This document shows positions 39,359 through 48,179 of a DNA stretch of 64,000 bases, one piece after another. Both the position numbers and the translations under genes were made by a program. The stretch's first letter is position 1; each line of letters starts with the position of its first letter. The notes under the pieces are model-generated. The model ran no database searches. It had not been told where the DNA came from and saw only the letters and a list, made by a program, of their open reading frames with translations. The DNA is from JASGMR01 sp963664675 (GTDB lineage Bacteria; Thermotogota; Thermotogae; Petrotogales; Kosmotogaceae). The stretch lies in assembly GCA_963664675.2 (NCBI GenBank), contig CAXXLB010000002.1, positions 496,001-560,000 of the forward strand, read 5' to 3'.

Positions 39359-40430
39359 ATTTATCGTTGCTTTTCAGTTGTAGCTCGTAAAACATATAAC
39401 TGATTTCTTCGAGTGTGTATTTTTCGGGAGAGAAATTCTTTTCCAATAAAAATTCATAAAACGGATAGTCATAATAATATGTCGGATCACCTGATTCTCC
39501 AAAAATTTTATAACTTAAAAATTTTGCAAATCCTTCGACTAGATTTTCTTCTAAAAAACTAGTCCATGTATAGGATGCTTTCAAACTTTCATTGTCATTC
39601 CAGAAATTATAAAAGGCTTTTATGTTTTTGATTTCGTTTGCCAGATCTTTGAAATCTGCTGTTTTAGTGAATGTCTGGAAAAAAGGATGAGAATTTTCAT
39701 GCAGAGCAGTTCTGAATAAATATTTTGGTTCATCTGCGTTATATTGAAGAGTTGATATGGTCAAATCATTGACTTTGAATAAATATGCCCCCACTTTTCT
39801 CAGAGTGTAAAAGAAAACACATTTCTTTTCTCCAAGATAAATTCCGGAATAATCGGAGATGATATCAACAGGATTATCATAAGAGGCAAGTTTCTCATTC
39901 ATATCTTCGGCAAGTGATTCAAAGACTGGCAGATTATCTTCAAAGTACGTTTTAAAGTAACGGTTATAGAATTCATCGATGATGTAAACAAGAGCTCTTT
40001 TAGAGTTTTGATTAATTGAAAACTTAATTGATTCTATCAAAATTTTGATATCGTCTATCCCGGCATCATTATCTAACATGGATAAATTATTCATTAAAGT
40101 CCATGTGCCCATGTCTCTGAAGGCAATATTTAAATTCTTTTTCATATCTTCGGGCATCTGATTGTAGGTAGCGATTAACCATTCATAATGATTTTTACCC
40201 CATTTATCAGAATTTTCGTAAAATTCTTTTCTTCTTTCCACATCAAAAATGTTCGCCTGATAAATCTCATGCAGCGTATCAACAATACAATATTTTAAGG
40301 TGATGGGGAAGACTTCCATATCCTCAATAGAATCCGTATTTATGGGACTCAATACAGTTAAACTTTCCGTACAGGCGGAAAAGGTTAAAACCACGAATAT
40401 CATGATGATGAGAAAAAGAACTCTGTTCAC
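39357..40430 (-). CDS. Zincin-like lipoprotein (DUF4932-type)
   Basis: The 357-residue protein begins with a lipoprotein signal (LFLIIMIFVVLTFSAC, lipidated Cys20). A zinc-protease signature follows: HENSH (residues 244-248), with Glu299 in VEGFAKFL as the likely third ligand. This arrangement (HExxH plus a later Glu in a helix) fits gluzincin-type peptidases, and the overall pattern recalls the uncharacterised DUF4932 family. The start is GTG 40430 with GGAGG six bases upstream. It would be anchored at the outside of the cytoplasmic membrane or in the periplasm. Substrate unknown. Confidence 0.68.
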   Translation of the reverse strand: MNRVLFLIIMIFVVLTFSACTESLTVLSPINTDSIEDMEVFPITLKYCIVDTLHEIYQANIFDVERRKEFYENSDKWGKNHYEWLIATYNQMPEDMKKNLNIAFRDMGTWTLMNNLSMLDNDAGIDDIKILIESIKFSINQNSKRALVYIIDEFYNRYFKTYFEDNLPVFESLAEDMNEKLASYDNPVDIISDYSGIYLGEKKCVFFYTLRKVGAYLFKVNDLTISTLQYNADEPKYLFRTALHENSHPFFQTFTKTADFKDLANEIKNIKAFYNFWNDNESLKASYTWTSFLEENLVEGFAKFLSYKIFGESGDPTYYYDYPFYEFLLEKNFSPEKYTLEEISYMFYELQLKSNDK

Positions 40431-40551
40431 AGCATACCTCCAAACGATTACCTGAAATAAAAAATCATAATATTATTTTTATAATTAAATTAAACCATAA
40501 TTTAGATGTAAATATCTGATATAATTACCTGGCACGTATCAGGGGGGAATA

Positions 40552-41916
40552 ATGAAGAGGGATCTTAGTCAGGGAAGCATAATAAAAAATTTATTTGTGA
40601 TGAGTATTCCGACCATGCTGGGAATGCTTTCGCAGATGATTTATGATCTTGTTGACATTTTCTGGATAGGGAGGTTGTCGGCGGAGGCAGTTGCGGGTGT
40701 GACAATTTTTTCTTCAATATTCTGGCTTTTAAATGCTCCGAATGATATCATCGGGCAGAGTTCTATTTCTCTCATTTCACAAAGATATGGGGCGAATGAT
40801 GAAGAAGGAACAAAAAAAGCTATCGAGCAGACTATAACATTTAAAATATTTATCGCACTGCTGACTGTAATAGCTTCGGTTTTCTTTATAAAGCCTCTAA
40901 TAGGACTTTTTTCTGATGATAGAGCCGTTATAGATGCCGCTCTTAATTATGGATATCTGAGATTGTTCTTTTTACCCATGATGTTTTCTTCCTATTCTGT
41001 TAATACTATTCTGAGATGTCTGGGTGATGCAAAAACCCCCATGTTTATCATGTTTTTTTCTAGTATAGTCAATATAGTTCTCGATCCTGTTTTGATGTTC
41101 GATGTTATACCCGGAACATCAATAAAAGGTTTTGGGATGGGCATATTTGGGGTGGCGGTCGCCACAATCATTTCTCAAACTCTCGCGTTCTTAATAGGAT
41201 TTATTTATATTTTCAGGGGGAAGGCGGGAATAAAACCAAGGATCAAAGGTCTGTTCAAACTGGATAAGATTATTGGCATGAAACTTTTAACTATAGGATT
41301 ACCCAATGGGATAGAAGGTCTTTCCAGAAATATAGCGGGAGTAATTTGTATGAAATTCGTTGCGATTTATGGAACGACGATAGTTGCAGCGTACGGAGTC
41401 GGGTCGAGAATATTCGGACTGGCTTTCATGCCATTGGTAGGTTTCTCGATGGGAGGAGCGGCCATCGTCGGGCAATCTCTGGGAGCGGAAAATATAGACA
41501 GATCGAAGAAAACGGCAGCTTATTCAAGTATTATTTCCGGAATAGTCATGTTGATATTTGCTATAATGGCCTTCACTTTGGGGGAAAATATTATATCAAT
41601 TTTTAATAACACTCCGGAAATTATTTTTTATGGAGCACAATTTTTGCAGTTCGGTTCTATAGGACTCTCATTCCTGGGTTTTGCGTTCGGTTTTACCATA
41701 GTTTTTTCCGGTTCTGGTTACAACATTCCATTTGTGGTTGGAAGTGCCATTTCCAGATGGGCAATCCAGATCCCAATTTTGTTAATAACGATTTTATGGT
41801 TGAAATTGGATGTGGTCTGGGTATGGTCATCTTTTATTTTTTCCGATGTTTGTGAAGGAATAGTTTATTTCATATTTTATAAAAAGGGAAAATGGAAAAC
41901 CAAAAGGGTTAGATAA
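40552..41916 (+). CDS. MATE-family efflux transporter
   Basis: A 454-residue multidrug and toxin extrusion protein, exporting cationic compounds with Na+ or H+ exchange. Twelve hydrophobic segments are seen. The first half begins FVMSIPTMLGMLSQMIYDLVDIFWIGR and includes NAPNDIIGQSS; the second half repeats the layout (TIGLPNGIEGLSRNIAGVICMKF). A TATAAT at 40520-40525 with an extended TG precedes the start, and the GGGGGG lies about six bases before the ATG. Monocistronic in appearance, with the next gene following within 30 bases. Confidence 0.9.
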   Translation: MKRDLSQGSIIKNLFVMSIPTMLGMLSQMIYDLVDIFWIGRLSAEAVAGVTIFSSIFWLLNAPNDIIGQSSISLISQRYGANDEEGTKKAIEQTITFKIFIALLTVIASVFFIKPLIGLFSDDRAVIDAALNYGYLRLFFLPMMFSSYSVNTILRCLGDAKTPMFIMFFSSIVNIVLDPVLMFDVIPGTSIKGFGMGIFGVAVATIISQTLAFLIGFIYIFRGKAGIKPRIKGLFKLDKIIGMKLLTIGLPNGIEGLSRNIAGVICMKFVAIYGTTIVAAYGVGSRIFGLAFMPLVGFSMGGAAIVGQSLGAENIDRSKKTAAYSSIISGIVMLIFAIMAFTLGENIISIFNNTPEIIFYGAQFLQFGSIGLSFLGFAFGFTIVFSGSGYNIPFVVGSAISRWAIQIPILLITILWLKLDVVWVWSSFIFSDVCEGIVYFIFYKKGKWKTKRVR

Positions 41917-41944
41917 GCCTGTTAAATAAAATATATAATAGAAT

Positions 41945-42760
41945 ATGAATAAAAAAAGAGAATTGTACAATTTGATACAGTGGTGTAAAAGCGAAGGCTT
42001 TTCCAAAGAAGAGACATTGGAAAATGTTAAACACAGTTTTGGAAATATAAAAGAAAATGATTTTATATTAATGTGGGCTTCCGAAAGAGATCTTTACCAT
42101 GAAATTGAAAAATTTGATATTAAAAAACGACTGAAGATAGTTATTTTAATTCTTATCGCCTTATTAATAACAATATCGGGCATAATTTTTCACGTTATCA
42201 ATGGTCCCGCGTATGTGAAATACAATGACGAAATAGTTGTGAGTTTTGATTTACCCATTCAAAAAGATACTTCAGAAAAACCTTTCATGATTGAAAGGGG
42301 AGGAAACAAATATGAAATAACACCGCTTAAAGAATACACTTTGAGTGGCCTTGTTATCTCAAAAAGAAGTTATTCTGATTATGGTTCCCGCCTGGTTCCG
42401 TACGATTTTTTATTCGTGTGGGGAGAACTGATCGAGGAAGATAATAGAAAGGGAATAGATTTTTGGCAGAATAACAGATGGTATTATTTCAGAATTAATG
42501 CAAGCGAATGGAATCTTGATTTCATCCAGAACAGATCTGCAAATGTTCATTTGTTGCCAAAAAATGAAAACATTTTAAAAACACTGCAATTTGTTCCGAA
42601 ATATGAAAAGGCGGTCTTTATTGGAAAATTAATTTCGATAAGAGGCATTGATGATAATTTTTCATGGAAAAGTAGTCTTTCAAGGAGCGATGCAGGTGAC
42701 GGTGCCTGTGAATTGATGTATGTGGAGAAAATAATAGTCGGAGATAAACTCTATGAATAG
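41945..42760 (+). CDS. Uncharacterised single-span membrane protein
   Basis: Function not recognised. The 271-residue protein has a cytoplasmic N-terminal 65 residues, one transmembrane segment (VILILIALLITISGIIFHVI) and a soluble domain of about 180 residues outside. That domain shows short repeated blocks: YDFLFVWGEL, WYYFRINASEW, SANVHLLPKNENI and SSLSRSDAGDGACELMYVE. These recall an unnamed bacterial family whose members carry an R-S-D-x-G-x-G-A-C-E motif, but I cannot name it. The start ATG follows TATAAT by only five bases with no Shine-Dalgarno, so this too may be a leaderless mRNA. Confidence 0.65.
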   Translation: MNKKRELYNLIQWCKSEGFSKEETLENVKHSFGNIKENDFILMWASERDLYHEIEKFDIKKRLKIVILILIALLITISGIIFHVINGPAYVKYNDEIVVSFDLPIQKDTSEKPFMIERGGNKYEITPLKEYTLSGLVISKRSYSDYGSRLVPYDFLFVWGELIEEDNRKGIDFWQNNRWYYFRINASEWNLDFIQNRSANVHLLPKNENILKTLQFVPKYEKAVFIGKLISIRGIDDNFSWKSSLSRSDAGDGACELMYVEKIIVGDKLYE

Positions 42761-42857
42761 ATTTTTGGTTTTATAATGTCAAAGATGTGTAAAATAAAAC
42801 TGATGATAAAATAGAATGAGAAGACAAAAAGAGAAAAAATAAAAGGACGGCAAAAAA

Positions 42858-43466
42858 ATGGAAGTGAAAAAATATACATCGATGGTGATAACTGAAAATT
42901 ATTATACTGTGGAATACGATGATAAATTTTTTATAATAGATCCGGGATATGGTTCTTATTCAAATTTGTACAAAAAGATTCATGATAAAACGATCAGTAT
43001 CATTTTAACTCATGGACACGCGGATCATATTTTTGATTTACTCAATTTTGATTTTGAAAATGTCTATCTGGATGACGATGCGAGAAAAACATTGGTGAAT
43101 CCCGAATTAAATTTAGGAAATTATTTTAAATTGGGGAAGATGAAAGTCAGCGAAGAAAAATTGAAAACCAATGAAGAGTTGGATGAAAATTGGAAAATCA
43201 TTAAAACTCCCGGGCACACCGAAGGATCGTGTTGTTATCTTTTTGCAGATAAATATTTATTCACGGGAGATACCCTGTTTTTCAATTCAATAGGAAGAAC
43301 CGATCTGCCCGGAGGAAACGAAATGCAGATGAAAGAATCGCTGGATAAATTGAGAACGATACTTCAACATAATCCGGAGCTGATTATCCATCCGGGACAT
43401 GATAGGTCCGGTTCTGCTGAAGAAGTTTTAATGAATAATCCTTTTTTACAATCAACATATTACTAG
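42858..43466 (+). CDS. Metallo-beta-lactamase-fold hydrolase (glyoxalase II-like)
   Basis: A 202-residue MBL-fold hydrolase. The metal motif LTHGHADHIFD, the second His in KTPGHTEGS, the Asp in LFTGDTLFFNSIGRTDLPGG, and the late His in IHPGHDRSG are all present. The layout is that of the short glyoxalase II-like subgroup that often hydrolyses thioesters, but the C-terminal substrate domain of true glyoxalase II is absent. AGGACGG lies about seven bases ahead of the ATG. The reaction is inferred from the family only. Confidence 0.85.
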   Translation: MEVKKYTSMVITENYYTVEYDDKFFIIDPGYGSYSNLYKKIHDKTISIILTHGHADHIFDLLNFDFENVYLDDDARKTLVNPELNLGNYFKLGKMKVSEEKLKTNEELDENWKIIKTPGHTEGSCCYLFADKYLFTGDTLFFNSIGRTDLPGGNEMQMKESLDKLRTILQHNPELIIHPGHDRSGSAEEVLMNNPFLQSTYY

Positions 43467-43552
43467 AATATTCAAACAATGTTGGTGTATTCACGGAAAG
43501 ATCGTATGAAATAAAGAGAATCGATATGGATTTTTTCAGTTTGGAATAATAA

Positions 43553-43574
43553 AAGAGCGGCCTTTGCCGCCCTT
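43553..43574 (-). terminator. Terminator of the InlB-repeat lipoprotein gene
   Basis: AGAGCGGC and GCCGCCCT form a G+C-rich hairpin with a CTTT loop, followed on the minus strand by CTTTTATTA. It lies directly after the stop codon of the minus-strand gene and may also stop transcripts of the MBL gene. Confidence 0.7.
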
Positions 43575-43575
43575 C

Positions 43576-44952
43576 TTATTCCTGAGAATATTCAAAATCA
43601 TCCGCCTGTTTTATTTTTACAGTTGGATTCCAGCCCTCTGTATTCAGTGTAAATTCAGGTTCGCCAACTAAATTTACTTCCCGGTCTTCATCTATATAAA
43701 CCAATGATTTCGCTGTCATTGTTCCCGAATCTGTTAATTGTTCGGGATGATTTGGATCATAGGATAATTGACCTGGCCCATTGAAAGATATTTCATTATT
43801 GTTTATAGAACCTCTGACATAAATTTTTATTTCCGAAGGGATGTATTCCGGAGTGAATTCACTCAAGTAAAATTTAAAAAAATCACCCGAATTATTTTCA
43901 TTAACTTTTTCCTTTGGAAAAAGGAAATTATCCAGAGTTGCTGCCAGTAGAATCTTCGCTATTTTTATGAAAGCTTCGGGTTCTAACAGGACTACCGAAC
44001 ATGTTATAGTTGCTTCGAATTTATTTTCATTCACAACAAATTCCCCGCCGGTGATTTCCAATTGAGCATCCTCAACGGGAGATGAATTTTCTGTAATTGA
44101 TACATAGAAATATCCGTCACTTACATCAAAAATTACGTCTTCTCCTAAATATTCGAAGTCAAAATTAAGTGTTTCCGATTCCGAAGAGCCATAAATGGCT
44201 TTTACCGAAAAGGAATGTGTTCCAACACTAAGATCATTCGCTGAAAATTCATCAGTATCCTGTGTTACCGTTATACCATCCAAAGTACAGACGTATTGTA
44301 AATCTGCTTTAGTGATTTCAGTAACGGTGGCGTTCCAGTAAAAAGTGTAATCATCGACTCCTGAGATCAAACTCGAAGGATGTTCAACCCATCCTATTTG
44401 AATGTTCGCCTCACCTTCTTCAAAAATCGCTGTTAAATCAAGATCTTCTTCAATTTCAAAAGAAGTGGATGGATTGGTATCGAAAATATCATTTCCTTTA
44501 ATCCAGTGAATAAAATGCCAGTTTTCATTGGGCGAGGCAGAAATTGTTACCATTTCATTGTCTTCATAGTTTTCTTTAGAAGGATCTTTACCCACTCCGC
44601 CTCCATTAAGCGGGCTTGCTGTGACAGTCAATGTATGATTTTCAGGAACTATTTGTGTGAACACAGCCGTTATGTTTTTATTGGAAAACATGGAAATAGT
44701 TTTAGGATTTTCGTTTCCCGAAATATCGCCCGCCCACTGAGAGAATTCCCATTCATTATTCGGTGTGGCGTTCAGTTCAACGTTTTCATTTTTTTCATAT
44801 TCACTTTTATTGCGTGTCTTTGAAACTGCTCCCTGACCGGTTACCGTTATATTTATTGTATATTTTTCCGGAGGAGTGGGATTTGAAGGACATCCTACGA
44901 TAAAGATGAGCTATGATAAAAGAAATACTAAAAAAGATAATTTTTTTACCAT
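43576..44952 (-). pseudogene. InlB-repeat-like lipoprotein interrupted by an amber codon in its signal peptide
   Basis: From ATG 44952, with GAGGTG four bases ahead, the frame reads MVKKLSFLVFLLS, then TAG at 44911-44913, then LIFIVGC (a clean lipobox) and PSNPTPPEKYTINI. The frame then stays open to 43576. The body holds two or three InlB B-repeat-like blocks (VTASPLNGGGVG, then VTISASPNENWHFIHWI, and an upstream copy AVSKTRNKSEYEKNENVELN) followed by Ig-like beta domains. Without the TAG the product is a 459-residue surface lipoprotein. Only ATG 44691 offers an internal start, and that product would lack export. A sequence error is the simplest alternative. Confidence 0.8.
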
Positions 44953-45025
44953 AATACACCTCGTTTTTTTAGAATTTTAAGGAAATATTTTATAAAATGA
45001 TAACATTTTAACTGATCCGGAGAAA

Positions 45026-45058
45026 AGAAAAAACCACACACGATTATAGTGTGTGGTT
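45026..45058 (-). terminator. Terminator of the rubrerythrin gene
   Basis: AACCACACAC (45032-45041) pairs with GTGTGTGGTT (45049-45058) around GATTATA, followed on the minus strand by a run of T. It lies 24 bases after the rubrerythrin stop. Confidence 0.88.
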
Positions 45059-45082
45059 CATTAATTCATATAAGAAAGTATC

Positions 45083-45670
45083 TCAATAGTTTTCAGCGAG
45101 TAATTCAAAATATGCTTTTGGATGTTTACAGGCAGGACATATTTCCGGCGCAGCGATAGCCTCAAGAATATACCCGCAGTTGGTGCATTTCCAGAAAACC
45201 TTTTCGTCTTTTTTAAAGACTTTATCATTGGCCACATTATCCGCCAGTTTTAAATATCTTTTTTCGTGTTCTCTTTCAACTTTTGTAATTTGTCTGAATG
45301 AATTAGCAATATCTTTAAACCCTTCTTCTTCAGCAACATCCGCAAATTTGGGATATAATTCCGTCCACTCTTCGTTTTCCCCCGCTGCCGCTGCCTTTAA
45401 ATTTTCATAAGTTGATCTGTATTCGACAGGATAATCCGCATCCACATGAATAGTAGCGGGCAGGTTTTCAACTTTTTCAACTATATGCTTATAAAATACT
45501 TTTGCATGTTCATGTTCATTGAGAGCCGTTTCTGTAAAAAAATTAGAGATCTGAACGAATCCTTCTTTTTTAGCTATTTTTGCGAAAAAGTCGTATCTGT
45601 TTCTCGCCTGGGATTCACCCGCAAAAGCTTTCATAAGATTTTCAAGCGTTTTCGTACCATTTAGACTCAT
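45083..45670 (-). CDS. Rubrerythrin, non-haem di-iron peroxidase
   Basis: Rubrerythrin reduces hydrogen peroxide in anaerobes. The 195-residue protein has the N-terminal four-helix di-iron domain, with ligands in FAGESQARNRYDFF, ALNEHEHA, and a second pair in FRQITKVEREHEKRY. The C-terminal rubredoxin-like domain has WKCTNCGYILEA and CPACKHPKAYF (four Cys). Length and order are those of the classical form. Ribosome site TGGAGGTGG precedes the ATG. Its presence supports an anaerobic lifestyle with oxidative-stress defence. Confidence 0.96.
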   Translation of the reverse strand: MSLNGTKTLENLMKAFAGESQARNRYDFFAKIAKKEGFVQISNFFTETALNEHEHAKVFYKHIVEKVENLPATIHVDADYPVEYRSTYENLKAAAAGENEEWTELYPKFADVAEEEGFKDIANSFRQITKVEREHEKRYLKLADNVANDKVFKKDEKVFWKCTNCGYILEAIAAPEICPACKHPKAYFELLAENY

Positions 45671-45730
45671 TTTTCCACCTCCATCTATGGTTTATTTAAT
45701 TATATCATTATTAATTTTGAATGATTACAA

Positions 45731-46651
45731 TTATTCTTCTTTATTTACACCGTAATTTTCATTTTCAATATTTCCCAGTGGTTCTACATGTACCAGTACT
45801 TCATAAACATTAGGAATTTGTTCTTTTATAGCTTTTTCAACATTCTTGGTTATATTATGAGCCTCCTGTACAGTCATTGCCGGATTCACTTCAATATCCA
45901 GGTCGATAATGTATTTATATCCAAATTTTCTGATTCTCATTTTATGGGGATTATGAATATTATCAACGGTTTTCAGGGCACTATAAACGTCATTATATAT
46001 TTTATCCCCTTTCAAAGTACCTTCCATGAGTTCCTGGGCATTTTCCCAGAACAATTCAATAGCAGTCTTAATTACTATAAGACCTACTAATATACCTGCT
46101 ACGGGATCTATCCAGTTCATTCCGGTTAATTCTACCAGCAGAACACTTACAAAAACAGATAAAGAAATGAGAACGTCACTTCTCATGTTTAAAGCATCAG
46201 CGATGATGGCCTTATTTTGAATTGTTTTCCCCACTTTCAGTTTATATCTGTAAAGAAAAAACTTTACAATACATGATATGACAGAAACTATCAGGGCCAT
46301 ATACATTACATTTAAGTCTATTTCACCTGTAAAAAGTTTTTGGACTGAAGAGAGAATCAATTGACCGCCAGCGAAAAAAATAATTAACGAAAGGGTTTTG
46401 GAAGCGATTGTTTCAGCTTTTTCGTGACCGAATGGGTGCTCCTTATCAGGTGGTTTATTTGAAATTACTGAGGCGATGTAAGTTATAATCGAAGTGAGTA
46501 TATCGAACGCTGAATCCACTCCGTCGGCCAACACGGCCATACTACCTGTAAAGATTCCTGTCAGAATTTTCAATAATGCTAAAGAAGAATTACCGGTTAT
46601 ACTTATTTTTGCCTCTTTTTTTGCATATTTCAATCTTTCAGAATTTTTCAT
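45731..46651 (-). CDS. Cation diffusion facilitator (CDF) transporter
   Basis: CDF proteins export divalent metals such as Zn, Fe or Mn. The 306-residue protein has about six transmembrane segments with the metal-site motif AVLADGVDSAFDILTSI (HxxxD-like layout, here D-G-V-D-S) and the second in KAIIADALNMRSDVLIS, then a cytoplasmic domain with DNIHNPHKMRIRKFG and YVLVHVEPLG-like strands. The first site has Asp where zinc-type members often have His, so manganese or iron is possible. The ATG overlaps the end of the upstream amylase by spacing of two bases, indicating cotranscription. Confidence 0.9.
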   Translation of the reverse strand: MKNSERLKYAKKEAKISITGNSSLALLKILTGIFTGSMAVLADGVDSAFDILTSIITYIASVISNKPPDKEHPFGHEKAETIASKTLSLIIFFAGGQLILSSVQKLFTGEIDLNVMYMALIVSVISCIVKFFLYRYKLKVGKTIQNKAIIADALNMRSDVLISLSVFVSVLLVELTGMNWIDPVAGILVGLIVIKTAIELFWENAQELMEGTLKGDKIYNDVYSALKTVDNIHNPHKMRIRKFGYKYIIDLDIEVNPAMTVQEAHNITKNVEKAIKEQIPNVYEVLVHVEPLGNIENENYGVNKEE

Positions 46652-46653
46652 GA

Positions 46654-48090
46654 TTACTCCTGAATGAAAATACTGCTGTATGGATAAATGAAAGCTTCAT
46701 TTTTTTTGATATTTGCAATTCCATTTATTTTTGATATTTTATCGGTGGCAAAGCAGTAATGTTTTTTATAGTTATTTAAATTATGAACTGTTGCAAATCT
46801 TTTTTGTTTATTCTTTGAATATATGAATAAAAGGTTATTTTCAACCTTTATTTTCTCAATATGGGAATTTCTAAACAATTCTTCATTTTCGTTTCTGAAT
46901 AACATTATATTTTTAAATGAATTATAATATGACTCCGGATTCAATTCCTGTATTTCATAAGATTTGTTGTTAAATGGAGGGTTTGCGGAATATGCTTTCC
47001 ATTCCGTCTGCCCCAGCCCGTAACCAATTTCATACCACATATACGGTTCGAGTTGCTGTTCGTTGGACAATTCGTTATATTTACCTTTCATTCCCAGTTC
47101 TTCCCCATAATAAATGAATACGATCCCAGGGAGTGAGATGAGTATACTCATAGCGAGAAGTGCTTTTTCCTCACTTCCCAATTCTGAAATTAATCTTGTC
47201 ATATCGTGATTGGTGACAAAAATTCCGGATTCATACGTTCTTTTTTCATAAAAAGCATTGAATGCCACATTTTTCATATTATATAAAAAATGTTCCGGCG
47301 ATTCTTTCATGACGGTTTCTTTAACTACGTATGAAAGGGGGAAGTTGAATCCGATACCAAAAATCTGAGAATATTTTCTAACTATATCCGGATCATCCCA
47401 CACTTCGCTGACAAAGATGGTATCTTTTTTAAATTTTTTACAGCTTTCACATATATCTTTCCAAAACAAGATGTTTTTTTCATGTTGATATTCGCATATT
47501 CCTTTCTCGGTTGAGAAATCATGGATATGCTTCGCGGCATCAAATCTGAACCCGTCGAATCCCATTTCAAGCCAATATTTCAGTATGTTTTTTGCTTCTT
47601 CATTCATTGATTCGGAATCATAATTTAAATCCGGACACGAAGAACCAAAGAGGCAATAAAATATTTTTCCTCTCTTTTCAGACCATACCGGCTGATTATC
47701 CCATGGTCTTCTCGCTTTGAGCCATTCTTCATTTTTTAACCATAAAAACCAATCTTCATATGGCTTTTCCCCATCAAGGGCTTTTAAAAACCACGAATTA
47801 GTTACCGAGACGTGATTCAGAGGTACATCTAATATGACCTTCATATTAAGATCATGCGCTTTATTCAAGAAAATCTTCAGTTGTTCGATGTTTCCATATA
47901 AAGGATTTATTTTATAAAAATCAGTAACCGAATAACCGTGATAAGATGTCGAACACATAATGGGCATCAACCAGATTCTATCAAAGCCGGTTTCTTTTAT
48001 ATATTCAAGTTTTTGAGTGGCACCTGCGAGGTCACCAATACCGTCCCCATTACCATCAAAGAAAGAACGCAAAAAGAGCTCGTAATATAT
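46654..48090 (-). CDS. GH13 alpha-glucosidase/amylase-family glycoside hydrolase, apparently starting at ATA
   Basis: A cytoplasmic alpha-amylase-superfamily enzyme that cleaves alpha-glucan oligosaccharides. Catalytic features: LDVPLNHV, GFDGFRFDAAKH with the nucleophile Asp, FVSEVWDD with the acid/base Glu, and VTNHDMTRL. No signal peptide. The first ATG/GTG/TTG start in frame is TTG 48072, 25 bases from the ribosome site. The clean GGAGG at 48098-48102 instead sits seven bases before an ATA at 48090, which would give IYYELFLRSFFDGN, the usual N-terminus of this family. I therefore take ATA 48090 as the likely start. It is divergent from a WYL-like regulator that may control it. Confidence 0.83.
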   Translation of the reverse strand: MYYELFLRSFFDGNGDGIGDLAGATQKLEYIKETGFDRIWLMPIMCSTSYHGYSVTDFYKINPLYGNIEQLKIFLNKAHDLNMKVILDVPLNHVSVTNSWFLKALDGEKPYEDWFLWLKNEEWLKARRPWDNQPVWSEKRGKIFYCLFGSSCPDLNYDSESMNEEAKNILKYWLEMGFDGFRFDAAKHIHDFSTEKGICEYQHEKNILFWKDICESCKKFKKDTIFVSEVWDDPDIVRKYSQIFGIGFNFPLSYVVKETVMKESPEHFLYNMKNVAFNAFYEKRTYESGIFVTNHDMTRLISELGSEEKALLAMSILISLPGIVFIYYGEELGMKGKYNELSNEQQLEPYMWYEIGYGLGQTEWKAYSANPPFNNKSYEIQELNPESYYNSFKNIMLFRNENEELFRNSHIEKIKVENNLLFIYSKNKQKRFATVHNLNNYKKHYCFATDKISKINGIANIKKNEAFIYPYSSIFIQE

Positions 48091-48141
48091 ATTTTCACCT
48101 CCTGATATAACAAATTATAGTATTATATCATGTATGAATAC

Positions 48142-48170
48142 TTTATAAATACCTTTAAAAATGCTATTAT
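48142..48170 (+). promoter_or_regulatory. Promoter of the WYL-like regulator gene, leaderless start
   Basis: TTTATA (48142-48147), a 17-base spacer, and TATTAT (48165-48170). Transcription would start around 48177, within three bases of the ATG at 48180, and no Shine-Dalgarno sequence is seen. The same intergenic region must contain the promoter of the divergent GH13 gene. Confidence 0.55.
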
Positions 48171-48179
48171 ACTTATAAT

